Positions 14,826 through 23,839 of a stretch of 28,102 nt of DNA are shown piece after piece. The stretch comes from CAZYTO01 sp964650405 (GTDB taxonomy: Bacteria; Acidobacteriota; Thermoanaerobaculia; Gp7-AA8): positions 1 through 28,102 of the forward strand of contig CAZYTO010000033.1 of assembly GCA_964650405.1 (NCBI GenBank), given 5' to 3'. Within the stretch, counting starts at the first letter, position 1. Each line of letters starts with the position of its first letter. The notes beneath the pieces were generated by a model that saw nothing but the letters and a program-made list of their open reading frames with translations, had not been told where the DNA came from and did not search any database. A program made the translations under genes and the position numbers.

Positions 14826-15275
14826 CTAGCTCAGGTACTTCTCCATCAGGCCCGCGTTTTCCATCATGGCCTGCAACTGCACCCAGTAGGCCCGGCCGTA
14901 CATGACGATCGTGGCGGCGGTGAGCGAGAGATGGAGCCACTTCGGCGTCTTTCCCGTGGCCACGCCGCCGCCCATGATGAACGTGACCATGAGCACCAGC
15001 ATGGCGTACATTGCAGCGGGGAAGACCCGGGCCTTGAACAGCTTCGTCCGCTGCACGACCAGCTCGTCGTTGTCGGCCGCTTCCTTGATCTCCTTCCCCG
15101 TGCCGATGAAGAAGAACATCGTCATCGACTGCGAGAAGAGCCCGGCCACGACCGTGGCCAGGGCGAAGAAGATGTGCTGGGCGTAGTGTCCCGGCGGCGC
15201 GAGAAAGCCCATGACCGAGGTCGCCAGCAGCCCGGCGATGGAGAGCAGAGTGGTGATGAGGAGGAATTGGGCCAC
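14826..15275 (-). CDS. Four-helix membrane protein of unknown function
   Basis: The 149-aa protein has four strongly hydrophobic segments, about residues 4-25, 32-57, 85-106 and 114-135, separated by short charged loops (FIGTGKEIKEAADNDELVVQRTKLFKAR between helices 2 and 3). A methionine-rich face (QSMTMFFF, AAMYAMLVLMVTFIMGGG) is notable. I cannot assign it to a named family. It is divergent from purM, with a long hairpin between the two genes, and reads in the same direction as the FabH-like gene 119 bp downstream. A role in the inner membrane is the only safe statement. Confidence 0.75.
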   Translation of the reverse strand: MAQFLLITTLLSIAGLLATSVMGFLAPPGHYAQHIFFALATVVAGLFSQSMTMFFFIGTGKEIKEAADNDELVVQRTKLFKARVFPAAMYAMLVLMVTFIMGGGVATGKTPKWLHLSLTAATIVMYGRAYWVQLQAMMENAGLMEKYLS

Positions 15276-15299
15276 GGGGCGGAGTATAGAGCTCAGGGG

Positions 15300-15352
15300 T
15301 TAGTGGTTAGTGGTTAGGAGGTCACATTTCTTTCCTAACCACTAACCACTAA
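15300..15352. repeat. Perfect 20-bp inverted repeat built of TTAGTGG 7-mers
   Basis: The arms 15300-15319 (TTAGTGG twice, then TTAGGA) and 15333-15352 are perfectly complementary around a 13-nt loop. The element lies between divergent genes (the membrane protein at 15275 and purM at 15388), so it occupies the promoter space of one or both rather than a terminator position. Confidence 0.95.
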
Positions 15353-15387
15353 TCACTCGTCACTTCGAACTGATATCCTCCGCCGCC

Positions 15388-16427
<1,040 letters not shown>

Positions 16428-16431
<4 letters not shown>

Positions 16432-17033
16432 AGCTCGCCGTCCTGCTGTCGGGCCGCGGCTCGAACTTCCTGGCCATTCACGAGGCCATCGTCCGGGGAG
16501 AGCTCGATGCCACCATCGTCGCCGTCATCAGCAACCGCGCCGAGGCGCCGGGCATCGCCCGGGCCCGCGAGCTGGGACTGCCGGCCCACGTGATCAACCA
16601 CCGCGCCTTTCCGAACCGAGTGGCGCACGAGAGCGAAGTCCTGCGCGTGCTGGCCGAGGCGGAGCCCGACTTCATCGCTCTTGCCGGCTACATGCGTCTG
16701 CTCAGCCCCACGTTCGTCGCCGCCTACCCGAACCGGATTCTCAACATTCACCCGTCGCTGCTGCCGTCGTTTCCCGGCGTCGATGCACAGGCGCAGGCGG
16801 TTGCTTACGGCGTCAGGGTGAGCGGCTGCACGGTCCACTTCGTCGACGAGAACCTCGACGCCGGACCGATCCTGGTGCAGCGCGCGGTCCCGCTTCTGGA
16901 CGGCGACACCGCCGAGACCCTGTCGGCGCGAATCCTCGAGCAGGAGCACGGCGCGTATGTCGAAGCTCTGGTGCGGCTCAGCCGCGGCGGCTTGCGCGTG
17001 GAGGGGCGGCGGGTGGTTCTCCGCGCACTCTGA
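16428..17033 (+). CDS. purN: Phosphoribosylglycinamide formyltransferase
   Basis: This 201-aa cytoplasmic GAR transformylase carries the N-terminal LLSGRGSNF loop (residues 6-14) and the catalytic set N106 and H108 (in LNIHPSLLPSF) and D144 (in VDENLDAGPI). It transfers the formyl group from 10-formyl-THF to GAR. The reading frame is open further upstream, but the start is fixed at ATG 16428-16430 by the overlap with the purM TGA stop and by homology. The purM-purN pair is a common arrangement. A 19-bp inverted repeat follows and probably separates it from the convergent carboxypeptidase gene. Confidence 0.97.
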
Positions 17034-17053
17034 GCGCGCGTGGGTGGAAGGGC

Positions 17054-17138
17054 GGGAGCGAAGAGTCAAAGCGAGGCACAATCCGGCTCGCCGCACATGG
17101 CGCCCGTCGGGTTTGCCTTGCTTTGACTCTTCGCTCCC
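17054..17138. terminator. 19-bp perfect inverted repeat between convergent purN and D,D-carboxypeptidase
   Basis: GGGAGCGAAGAGTCAAAGC (17054-17072) and its exact complement (17120-17138) enclose 47 nt. The outer flanks continue to match imperfectly. The position between convergent stops suggests a bidirectional transcript end, but no U-run is present. Confidence 0.6.
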
Positions 17139-17165
17139 TACCTCACACCCACCCTCGCTCAGAGT
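17125..17165. repeat. 41-bp dispersed element, copy 2
   Basis: It shares GACTCTTCGCTCCC at its start, ACCC inside and CTCAGAGT at its end with copy 1 at 14779-14819, at identical length. It overlaps the right arm of the 19-bp inverted repeat. Confidence 0.7.
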
Positions 17166-17172
17166 GTAGTAA

Positions 17173-18357
17173 CTAGAACGGCGAAAACCGCTTCCACCAC
17201 GGATTCTTCGCCACCGGCCTCCCGGCGACCACGGCCACCTTCGCCACCGTTCGGCCGTCCTGCTGGACGGCGGCGGTGCCGAGGGGCTGGCCCTTGCGCA
17301 GCGGGGCGGCGATGCCGTTGGAGACGAAGGCCACCTTGTAGGCACCTTCCTCGCCCCGTCTCATGAGCACATTGGCTGTCGTGGCTGCCACGGCCGGGAC
17401 CGTGCTGGCGACGCCGTCGACGACCGGGGCCTGCCCCACGACCTGTCCCGAGGCCACGGCAGGCATCAGGCGCCACGTGGCGAAGGCATTGCTCATCAGG
17501 CGCGAGGCGATGCCGAAGGAGCTTTCCTGGCCGCTGGCGGCCTTCGCGCCCATCACCACGCACACCAGCTCCATGTTGCCGCGTTTCGCAGCGGCGGTGA
17601 CGCAGTAGCCGGCCGGAGCGGAAAAGCCGGTCTTGATGCCGGTGGCGTCGGCGAAGTAGTTCACCTTGTGCGGATTGATGAGGTGATTGGGGTTGGTAAG
17701 GCCGGCCGTGAACGTGCCGTTCGCGAAGGGCAGCGTGGGCGTCTTCGCGTACTCGCGAATGAGCGGATACTTCATCACTTCCATGCCCAGGACCGCCAGG
17801 TCGTGCGCGGACATGGTGTCGATCTGCTGCGGATCCGACGAATTCGGCAGACCGTGAGGGTCGTAGAACCGGGACTCGTGCAGGCCGAGCTGGCGGGCGC
17901 GGTCGTTCATCATGTCGGCGAAGTTCTCCGCGGAGCCGCCGATCTTCTCCGCCAGTGCTTCCGCGGCGTCATTCGCCGACTGGACCATCAGCGCGGCCAG
18001 CAGCGTCTGCACCGGGAAGGTCTGCCCTTCCTTCGCGTAGATCTGCGAGCCGCCCATCCTCGACGTGCGAGCGGAGATGGTCACCGGATCGGCGAGGTGG
18101 AGCCGGCCGTCGCGGATCTCCTCCATCGTCAGCAGCGCCGTCATCATCTTGGCCATGGAGGCCGTCGGCAGCGGCATGTGCGCGTTCTCCTCGAACAGAA
18201 CGCGCCCGGTGGACGTCTCGAGGACGTAGGCGGCGCTGTACCCCTTCCCGGTCGTGTCGATGGCTGTCCCCCTGGCGGTGGCCGGGCCTTCTTCCTGAGC
18301 GAACAGCGGCGCTGCGGCCAGTGCGGCCGCGGCAACGAACAGCATCGAACGTTTCAT
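17173..18357 (-). CDS. D-alanyl-D-alanine carboxypeptidase (PBP5/6-type)
   Basis: The 394-aa protein has a signal peptide (MKRSMLFVAAAALAAAPLFAQ) and the serine-peptidase S11 motifs in order: SxxK as S67-M-A-K70, SxN as S127-A-N129, and KTG at 242-244. It should remove the terminal D-Ala from peptidoglycan pentapeptides in the periplasm. A C-terminal beta-rich domain like PBP5_C (about 310-385) follows, ending in KNPWWKRFSPF, an aromatic-basic tail that could touch the membrane. ATG 18355-18357 was chosen because GGAG lies 8 nt upstream; a GTG at 18381 would add eight residues in front of the signal peptide. The symbol (dacA/dacC-like) cannot be decided. Confidence 0.92.
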   Translation of the reverse strand: MKRSMLFVAAAALAAAPLFAQEEGPATARGTAIDTTGKGYSAAYVLETSTGRVLFEENAHMPLPTASMAKMMTALLTMEEIRDGRLHLADPVTISARTSRMGGSQIYAKEGQTFPVQTLLAALMVQSANDAAEALAEKIGGSAENFADMMNDRARQLGLHESRFYDPHGLPNSSDPQQIDTMSAHDLAVLGMEVMKYPLIREYAKTPTLPFANGTFTAGLTNPNHLINPHKVNYFADATGIKTGFSAPAGYCVTAAAKRGNMELVCVVMGAKAASGQESSFGIASRLMSNAFATWRLMPAVASGQVVGQAPVVDGVASTVPAVAATTANVLMRRGEEGAYKVAFVSNGIAAPLRKGQPLGTAAVQQDGRTVAKVAVVAGRPVAKNPWWKRFSPF

Positions 18358-18429
18358 GTCGGGTGCTCCAAGCGTGGTCACGGGAAAACGATAGAGCAGG
18401 CGGCGTGCCTGACGCCGCCCGCTCCGTCG

Positions 18430-18720
18430 TCAAGCCTGCCGGAGCCGCTTCTTTCCGGAGCGCGAAGTGCGCGGGATGGAGCCGATGACGGTCCAGTCGT
18501 GTTTGTGCACCACGACCGGCTCTTTCGTCTTCGGCCACAGCTCGAGGGGGAGGTAGTAGTAGCCGTCACCGAGGACGCGCGACTTGGTAGCCAGATCGCG
18601 CATGCTCTTGCAGAGGCCCTTCTTGCCGCGAATGGCACTCCGCTCGACGACGATACCGGTGGGCTCCCCCACACCCTGGAAGATGCTGATCTCGGCACAG
18701 AGCGAATTCACTAACGTCAT
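18430..18720 (-). CDS. 96-aa protein of unknown function
   Basis: The start is placed at ATG 18718-18720, with GGAG 8 nt before it. The frame continues upstream to 18975, but that part overlaps a repeat and looks non-coding. The product has no signal peptide or membrane helix. Its middle, SAIRGKKGLCKSMRDLATKSRVLGDGYYYLPLELWPKTKEP, and the VVVHKHDWTVIGSIPR segment give a compact basic beta-like domain, and the tail (TSRSGKKRLRQA) is strongly basic, so nucleic-acid binding is conceivable. No family is recognised. It is 72 nt upstream of the carboxypeptidase start on the same strand. Confidence 0.6.
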   Translation of the reverse strand: MTLVNSLCAEISIFQGVGEPTGIVVERSAIRGKKGLCKSMRDLATKSRVLGDGYYYLPLELWPKTKEPVVVHKHDWTVIGSIPRTSRSGKKRLRQA

Positions 18721-18805
18721 GGTTTCTACTCCATTTCGAGTCACCAGACTCTGCGGGGACACAGCTGTTCCGAATGGATGAGGGAGCAAGTTCCGGACCA
18801 GAGCG

Positions 18806-18913
18806 GCAGGCAGGCAAGGCTGGAAGGCGGAAAGACGCGTTAAGCGGTTTGTATAGTGTAGGAACCCTTTCAGCCTTCCAGCCTTTCCGCCTTCCAGCCT
18901 TTGCCTACCTGCC
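18806..18913. repeat. Long imperfect inverted repeat of GGCTGGAAGGC-type words between divergent genes
   Basis: The left arm (18806-18834) and right arm (18883-18913) match over about 28 bp with a few bulges and mismatches, including a run of about 20 (AAGGCTGGAAGGCGGAAAG with its complement). A CAGCCTTCC word is repeated next to the right arm. The 48-nt centre holds a TATAGT box. The element lies between the 96-aa gene (-) and the ABC exporter (+). Confidence 0.85.
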
Positions 18914-18959
18914 CAAACGGTCAGCGAACCTGCGGCACGCGCTCCCGTAGAATCCCCCT

Positions 18960-20789
18960 GTGGCCGAGGAACCAAAGAAAAAGCGGAAGTTCGAAAAGAA
19001 GCGCATCAAGGCGCTGTGGCACGATGCGGGCGATCTGGTCTGGCGGGCGCGGACGCGCCTGCTGATCGGCATCCCGCTGCTGCTCGTCAACCGCCTGGCC
19101 GGCATCATCGTGCCGGGGACGACGAAGTTCCTGATCGACGACGTCTTCTACAAGAAGCACTACGAACTGCTGTGGAAGCTGGCGGCGCTGAGCGCCCTGG
19201 CCACGGCCGTGGCCGCGATCAGCAGTTACGCCCTCGCCCAGATCCTTGGCATGGCCGCGCAGCGCTCCATCACGGAGCTGCGGCGGCGGTTGCAGGACCA
19301 CGTGCAACGGCTGCCGGTCTCCTACTTCGACAGCACGAAGACCGGGACCATCGTCTCGCGCGTCATCAACGACGCGGAAGGCATTCGCAATCTCGTGGGG
19401 ACCGGGCTGCTCGAGCTCTTCGGCGGCTTCGTCACGGCCACGATCGTGGCCGGCATCCTCTTCTACCTCGACGCGCGCCTGGCGGGCGTCATCTTCGGCA
19501 GCGTGATCATCTTCGCCGCCGTGCTGTTCTGGGCCTTCAACACCGCGCGGCCTCTCTTCAAGAAGCGGAGCGAGGTCATGGGGACGATCGTGGGGCGGCT
19601 CACGGAAGGCGTCAGCGGCATTCGCGTGGTCAAGGCCTATCGCGCCGAGCGTCACGAAACGCGCGTCTTCACCAAGAGCGCGCACGAGCTGTTGCGGCTC
19701 GTGCTTTCCACCATGCGCGTCGTCTCCGGGGTCGGGGCCATGACCTCCCTCCTCGTCGGCGTGGCCAGCGTGACCGTGCTGCTCCTCGGCGGGCGGGAAG
19801 TGATCGCCGGCCGCATGACGGCCGGCAGTCTCGTGGCCTTCACGCTCTACCTCGGCCTGTTCGTCGCGCCGATCGTGCAGATCGTCTCCATCGGCACGCA
19901 GCTCTCGGAAGCCTTCGCCGGCCTGGAGCGGATGCGCGAGATCTTCGGCGAGAAGCGCGAAGACGAAGGAGACCGCGCCAAGGCGCCGCTGGCGGCGGTC
20001 GACGGGAACGTCGAAGTGCGCGACGTCTGGTTCGAGTACGCGGCCGGCGTGCCGGTGCTCAAGGGCGTCAACCTCCTCGCCCCCGCCGGGAAGTCGATCG
20101 CCTTCGTCGGCCCGTCCGGCTCCGGCAAGAGCACGCTCATCTCGCTCGTGGCGACGTACATCCGGCCGACGTCGGGAGCGATCTTCATCGACGGGCGCGA
20201 CCTCGCCTCGATCCCCATCGACGACTACCGCCGCTTCATCGGCATCGTCCCGCAGGACTCGTTCCTCTTCGCCGAGTCGATCTACGCCAACATCGCCCTC
20301 GGCAATCCGCGTGCGACGCGCGAAGAGGTGCTGCGCGCGGCCCGCATCGCGCACGTCGATGACTTTGCCGAGGGGTTCGACGAGGGCTATGACACGATCG
20401 TCGGCGAACGGGGCGTGAAACTGTCAGGCGGCCAGAAGCAACGTGTGGCCATCGCCCGGGCCATCGTCGCCGACCCGCGCATCCTCATCCTCGACGAGGC
20501 CACCTCATCGCTCGACAGCGAGAGCGAAGCGCTGATCCAGGACGGTTTGCGGACCCTGATGAAGGGACGCACCACGTTCGTCATCGCCCACCGCCTCTCC
20601 ACCATCCGCAACGCCGACCAGATCGCCGTCGTGGAAGGCGGCCAGATCCTCGAGCGGGGCACCCACGACGAGCTCATCGTCCTCGGCGGCCGCTACCGCA
20701 CCCTCTACGAAAAGCAGTACGGCATCGCCGTGAACCGCTTCGTGAACCCGGGAGAGGAGATCCAGGACATCGCCGTGGAAGCGGGATGA
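18960..20789 (+). CDS. ABC exporter, fused membrane and ATPase domains (MsbA-like)
   Basis: The 609-aa half-transporter has a basic N-terminus, then a six-helix type-1 exporter domain (about residues 30-325) and a nucleotide-binding domain (about 350-590). Walker A is GPSGSGKST (384-392), the signature is LSGGQKQR (488-495), Walker B is ILILDE (508-513), and the H-loop lies in FVIAHRLST. All ATPase residues are present, so an active homodimeric exporter is expected. The closest known role is lipid A-core or lipid flipping (MsbA) or drug export, but the substrate cannot be decided. The start is GTG 18960-18962. The gene is single, with a hairpin repeat after the stop. Confidence 0.92.
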   Translation: MAEEPKKKRKFEKKRIKALWHDAGDLVWRARTRLLIGIPLLLVNRLAGIIVPGTTKFLIDDVFYKKHYELLWKLAALSALATAVAAISSYALAQILGMAAQRSITELRRRLQDHVQRLPVSYFDSTKTGTIVSRVINDAEGIRNLVGTGLLELFGGFVTATIVAGILFYLDARLAGVIFGSVIIFAAVLFWAFNTARPLFKKRSEVMGTIVGRLTEGVSGIRVVKAYRAERHETRVFTKSAHELLRLVLSTMRVVSGVGAMTSLLVGVASVTVLLLGGREVIAGRMTAGSLVAFTLYLGLFVAPIVQIVSIGTQLSEAFAGLERMREIFGEKREDEGDRAKAPLAAVDGNVEVRDVWFEYAAGVPVLKGVNLLAPAGKSIAFVGPSGSGKSTLISLVATYIRPTSGAIFIDGRDLASIPIDDYRRFIGIVPQDSFLFAESIYANIALGNPRATREEVLRAARIAHVDDFAEGFDEGYDTIVGERGVKLSGGQKQRVAIARAIVADPRILILDEATSSLDSESEALIQDGLRTLMKGRTTFVIAHRLSTIRNADQIAVVEGGQILERGTHDELIVLGGRYRTLYEKQYGIAVNRFVNPGEEIQDIAVEAG

Positions 20790-20794
20790 CGGCT

Positions 20795-20867
20795 GACGGG
20801 TACCGGGTAACAGGTACCGGGTAACGGGTAACGGGTGACGGGTACCTGTTACCGGGTACCCGTCACC
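20795..20867. repeat. 7-nt tandem array (ACCGGGT/AACGGGT) ending in a 10-bp hairpin
   Basis: Seven 7-mers of the ACGGGT type run from 20795 to 20843. The last overlaps a hairpin, GACGGGTACC (20837-20846) with GGTACCCGTC (20855-20864). It fills the space between the convergent stops of the ABC exporter and the HNH gene, so it may serve as a bidirectional terminator. The 7-mers match those at 289-359. Confidence 0.9.
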
Positions 20868-21451
20868 TACATTTTCAGTTCGACGTTCCAGTACGCCTCG
20901 TCGAGGAAGTTCTTCCAGATCTCCGGGAAGTTCCGGCCCTGGAGGCGATGGAGCGGGTGCCACTTCGGACGGTGCGGCTGCCGGATGAGGCGCATGTCGG
21001 ACTCGTGCAGCAGTTTGTTCCCCTTCCGCACGTTGCACGGCAGGCAGGCGCAGACGACGTTGTCCCACGTCGACTTCCCTCCCCGGGAAATGGGGATGAC
21101 GTGGTCGAGGGACAGCTCCGACGACGAGAACTTCCGGCCGCAGTACTGGCAGCGGTTCTGGTCGCGCAGGTAGATGTTGCCGCGCGAGAACTTGACCTCC
21201 TGCCGGGGCAGGCGGTCGAAGACCAGGAGCTGGATGACGTGCGGAATCAGGATGTTACGGCTCGGAGTGACGACGTAGTGGTCGTTCGGCTGGACGGGGA
21301 TGTCCATCCAGTTCTCGAAATCGTACGTCCGGTACTGGGAGTCGACCGCACGCACCTGTCCCTTGTACAGAAGCGTGAAGGCCCGCCGGACGGACGTAAT
21401 CTGTACCGCCTGAAAGACGCGATTCAGAACCAGTACATGACCGTCGAGCAT
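20867..21451 (-). CDS. HNH endonuclease family protein
   Basis: The 194-aa protein has an HNH nuclease domain at about residues 98-145. CQYC (101-104) and CLPC (136-139) form a zinc ribbon, LDHVIPISRGG (115-125) supplies the D-H active-site pair, and N131 is in TWDN. The N-terminal 90 residues (VLVLNRVFQAVQITSVRRAFTLLYKGQVRAV) are the conserved leader of a widespread stand-alone HNH family found in several deep bacterial phyla. The nuclease should cut DNA with a metal ion. Its biological role is not known, and there is no restriction methylase or phage gene nearby. The start is ATG 21449-21451. Confidence 0.9.
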   Translation of the reverse strand: MLDGHVLVLNRVFQAVQITSVRRAFTLLYKGQVRAVDSQYRTYDFENWMDIPVQPNDHYVVTPSRNILIPHVIQLLVFDRLPRQEVKFSRGNIYLRDQNRCQYCGRKFSSSELSLDHVIPISRGGKSTWDNVVCACLPCNVRKGNKLLHESDMRLIRQPHRPKWHPLHRLQGRNFPEIWKNFLDEAYWNVELKM

Positions 21452-21683
21452 GATTCACCCGTAACACACACCGCCTCGGCGGTACTTCCAAATAAGCAAT
21501 ACATCTGAGGACGGCGGGTAGATGATACACGGGGGAAGGGGTTGCGGCGAGCGGCGAGCAGGCCGCCATTCGCGGTCCGGCGTCAATTCTCCGTGGTCCG
21601 GATGGTGAGGTCTGCCGCGCGAACCGGGGCTTCCGGACTGCCTCCCGTGCCCCTCCCGGCGGGTTTTGCCTAAAAAACCGCCC

Positions 21684-21880
21684 ATGCGGGCAGACAAAAA
21701 CGCAAAATCCGCCTCACCCGGAGCCTTTAACCTGGACGCCTATCTGGCCACGTGCACGGCGTCGGTCAACGCCGCTCTCGGTCGATTTCTTCCGCCGGAG
21801 AAGGCCAAACCGGCCACAATTCACAAGGCGATGCGTTACTCGCTGTTCGCGGGCGGCAAACGGATGCGGCCCGCTTTATG
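21684..21880 (+). CDS. ispA: Polyprenyl diphosphate synthase, N-terminal fragment cut by assembly gap
   Basis: About 65 residues are readable before the N run. FNLDAYLATCTASVNAALGRFLP and then IHKAMRYSLFAGGKRMRPAL are the N-terminal landmarks of farnesyl/geranylgeranyl diphosphate synthases. The GGKR-x-RP motif binds the homoallylic substrate IPP. The catalytic DDxxD motifs would lie beyond the gap and are not present on the other side, where the sequence is unrelated low-complexity DNA, so the break is probably an assembly artefact and not a natural truncation. ATG 21684 was preferred to an in-frame TTG at 21666. Which prenyl chain it makes cannot be told; ispA is the likeliest symbol. Confidence 0.75.
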
Positions 21881-21890
21881 NNNNNNNNNN
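21881..21890. other. Assembly gap (10 N)
   Basis: Ten Ns interrupt the polyprenyl synthase gene right after its RPAL motif. The true gap length is unknown. Confidence 0.99.
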
Positions 21891-22110
21891 GTCCGGATGG
21901 GAAGTTCGGGCGCGCGACCGGGGGCCGCCGCACTGCTCCCGGTCCGCCTGCCGCGGCTCTTGCCCGCCGGCCGATCCCAACCTCCGGCCGCCCCCCCCCG
22001 CCCGCCGCTCGCCGCCCCCCCCGCCCGCCGTTCCGCACTTTCGGCCCCCTCCTCCCGCCCGCCGCTCGCCGCCCCCCGCTCGCCGATATTGCAAAGAACA
22101 CCCATTTTGC
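21891..22110. other. C-rich low-complexity stretch next to the gap
   Basis: The DNA right of the gap is dominated by CCCGCC, GCTCGCC and CCGCCGCTCGCC words, with C-runs up to nine. No coding sequence is convincing here. The GCTCGCC words resemble the 7-mers around polX. Sequencing or assembly errors are likely in this stretch. Confidence 0.7.
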
Positions 22111-22185
22111 GAGATAGTTAGGGCCAAAGACGAATCCGACTCAGCTCCATGGAGCGCGTTCTGGGTGTGGTTTTGGGAGGCTTGC

Positions 22186-23703
22186 ATGCGCGTCGTTTCA
22201 CGGATCGCTCTCTTTCTCGCCGTAGCATCACTTCTCGTCAGCGGGCTCGCGTTCGCTGATCACTTCACCGCCGATTGCCCGTTGACCCTGGTCGGTCAGA
22301 CCCCGGCATCGCCGGCCTCGAACTTCCAGCTTTCGCCGCACGGCGTGTTCCGGTTCGGCTCGCAGGTGTTCGTGCTCCGCGGCGGTCTGCTGAGCACCTA
22401 CACGGTGACGGACCTCGGCGACCTGCAACTGGCCCGGCCCGACGACACGCTCGGCTCGCTGGCCGCGCGCGAATCGAACGGCGGCGTGGCCTTCGGCAAC
22501 GGATTCCTGTTCATCAGCAGCGAGGCCGGCCTGGAGATCTTCGACCTCCGCAACGTACGGGCGGGCGGCAACCCTCCCCTGCTCGTCTCGCGCATCCCCG
22601 GCCTCCACTACCGCCGGCTGGCGGTGAACGGCAATACGCTGGCGGCGCTCTTTCCCGCCACCGACATGCCCTGCCAGGTGAACAGCAGCACCTGCTTCAA
22701 CCAGATCGACATCTACAACGTCGCCAACCTCTCGGCGCCCGTCCGCGTGTCGAGCATCTCTTCCTACGGTTCGTTCGCCCTCGGCTTCAATGACGTGGGC
22801 TTCAACTTCGGCTACCTCGTGGCCGCGGCCGTCGGCGGCCTCTACGTCTACAACGTCGCCAATCCGGCCGCTCCGACCGTCGTGGCTAGCGATGCCTCGC
22901 TCATGGGCAAGTTCCTGGTCAGCAACACCACCAACCTCGTGGCCATCGGCAACGACGGCGCCATCGAGACCTATCTCTTCCAGACGCCTTCGACCCCGCC
23001 GGCGGCACCGCGGCCGTTCCTCACGCCGATGACGCTGCACACGCCGGCCACGCTGGAAGTGAACCGCTCCACCCCGATCATCTTCCACAACCAGGCCTGG
23101 ATCAGCGACCAGGGCCCGCGCCTGATCACCATGATCGACGAGCTCGATCCGAACACGCTCAAGCCGGCCCGCACCCTGGCCTTCGACGTCTTCGATTACG
23201 ACACCCCGATGTTCGAAGGCAACGACATGCGCCTCTACGAGTACGTCTCGTACACGCAGGCCGACGAAGTGAAGTGGAACCCGGTGTCAGTGGGCGCGAA
23301 CGTCTTCGTCGTCGGTGAGAGCAGCGGCGTGGACGAGTATGGCGCCTGCGGCCAGATCGTCGGCAAGATCGACTGGGACACGACCTCCTCGCTCATCTGC
23401 GGCGGCACCGAGATCCACGGTTGGGTGACCGGCGACCAGAAGATCACCAACGTGGAGATGTTCCTCGACAGCACCTCGCTCGGCAGCGGCCAGCTCACCG
23501 GTCCGAACCGCATCGACATCCCCTCGCGGACGCCGGTGCAGCAGTGGCGCGAGTTCGTGAACCTCGACACGACGACCGCCGGGGATCACCTGCTGCGAGT
23601 CGTGGGCACGGACGTGAACGGCAACCGCCGGCAGTTCTACAGCGTGCGGGTGCACTTCAACGGTCCGGGCTCGAACTGCACGACCCGCCGCCGCGCCGGC
23701 TAG
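22186..23703 (+). CDS. Secreted LVIVD-type beta-propeller protein with C-terminal Ig-like domain
   Basis: The start is ATG 22186, because GGGAGG lies about 6 nt upstream and a signal peptide follows (MRVVSRIALFLAVASLLVSGLAFA). The 505-aa product contains several propeller-blade phrases of the LVIVD kind: LEIFDLRNV, IDIYNVANLSAPVRVSSI and LYVYNVANPAAPTVVASD, between about residues 115 and 245. The last 90 residues (CGGTEIHGWVTGDQKITNVEMFLD to FYSVRVHF) look like a bacterial Ig-like domain. Such proteins are surface or secreted scaffolds without known catalysis. Paired cysteines in the blades suit export. The function is otherwise unknown. A hairpin follows the stop. Confidence 0.75.
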   Translation: MRVVSRIALFLAVASLLVSGLAFADHFTADCPLTLVGQTPASPASNFQLSPHGVFRFGSQVFVLRGGLLSTYTVTDLGDLQLARPDDTLGSLAARESNGGVAFGNGFLFISSEAGLEIFDLRNVRAGGNPPLLVSRIPGLHYRRLAVNGNTLAALFPATDMPCQVNSSTCFNQIDIYNVANLSAPVRVSSISSYGSFALGFNDVGFNFGYLVAAAVGGLYVYNVANPAAPTVVASDASLMGKFLVSNTTNLVAIGNDGAIETYLFQTPSTPPAAPRPFLTPMTLHTPATLEVNRSTPIIFHNQAWISDQGPRLITMIDELDPNTLKPARTLAFDVFDYDTPMFEGNDMRLYEYVSYTQADEVKWNPVSVGANVFVVGESSGVDEYGACGQIVGKIDWDTTSSLICGGTEIHGWVTGDQKITNVEMFLDSTSLGSGQLTGPNRIDIPSRTPVQQWREFVNLDTTTAGDHLLRVVGTDVNGNRRQFYSVRVHFNGPGSNCTTRRRAG

Positions 23704-23733
23704 GTACTCGCTCACGAAATCTAAAAAATCGGT

Positions 23734-23794
23734 TCACGCGGAGGACACGGAGGAGGAACCAAACCTCTCCGCGACCTCCGCGTCCTCCGCGTGA
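23734..23794. terminator. 20-bp inverted repeat between convergent propeller gene and pyrF
   Basis: Arms 23734-23753 and 23775-23794 (TCACGCGGAGGACnCGGAGG and its complement) pair with one mismatch around 21 nt. They lie between convergent stops and probably terminate or protect both transcripts. The GGAGGAC words repeat with a period of about 9 nt. Confidence 0.65.
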
Positions 23795-23839
23795 GACCTT
23801 CAGGGGCGGCTTCCGAGGACGAGTTCCCGTACGACTGCG

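Noticed and set aside
18921..20354. Minus-strand frame of 477 codons opposite the ABC exporter
   Set aside because: It is Asp/Arg/His-rich with no domain, and the + strand has all ABC motifs.
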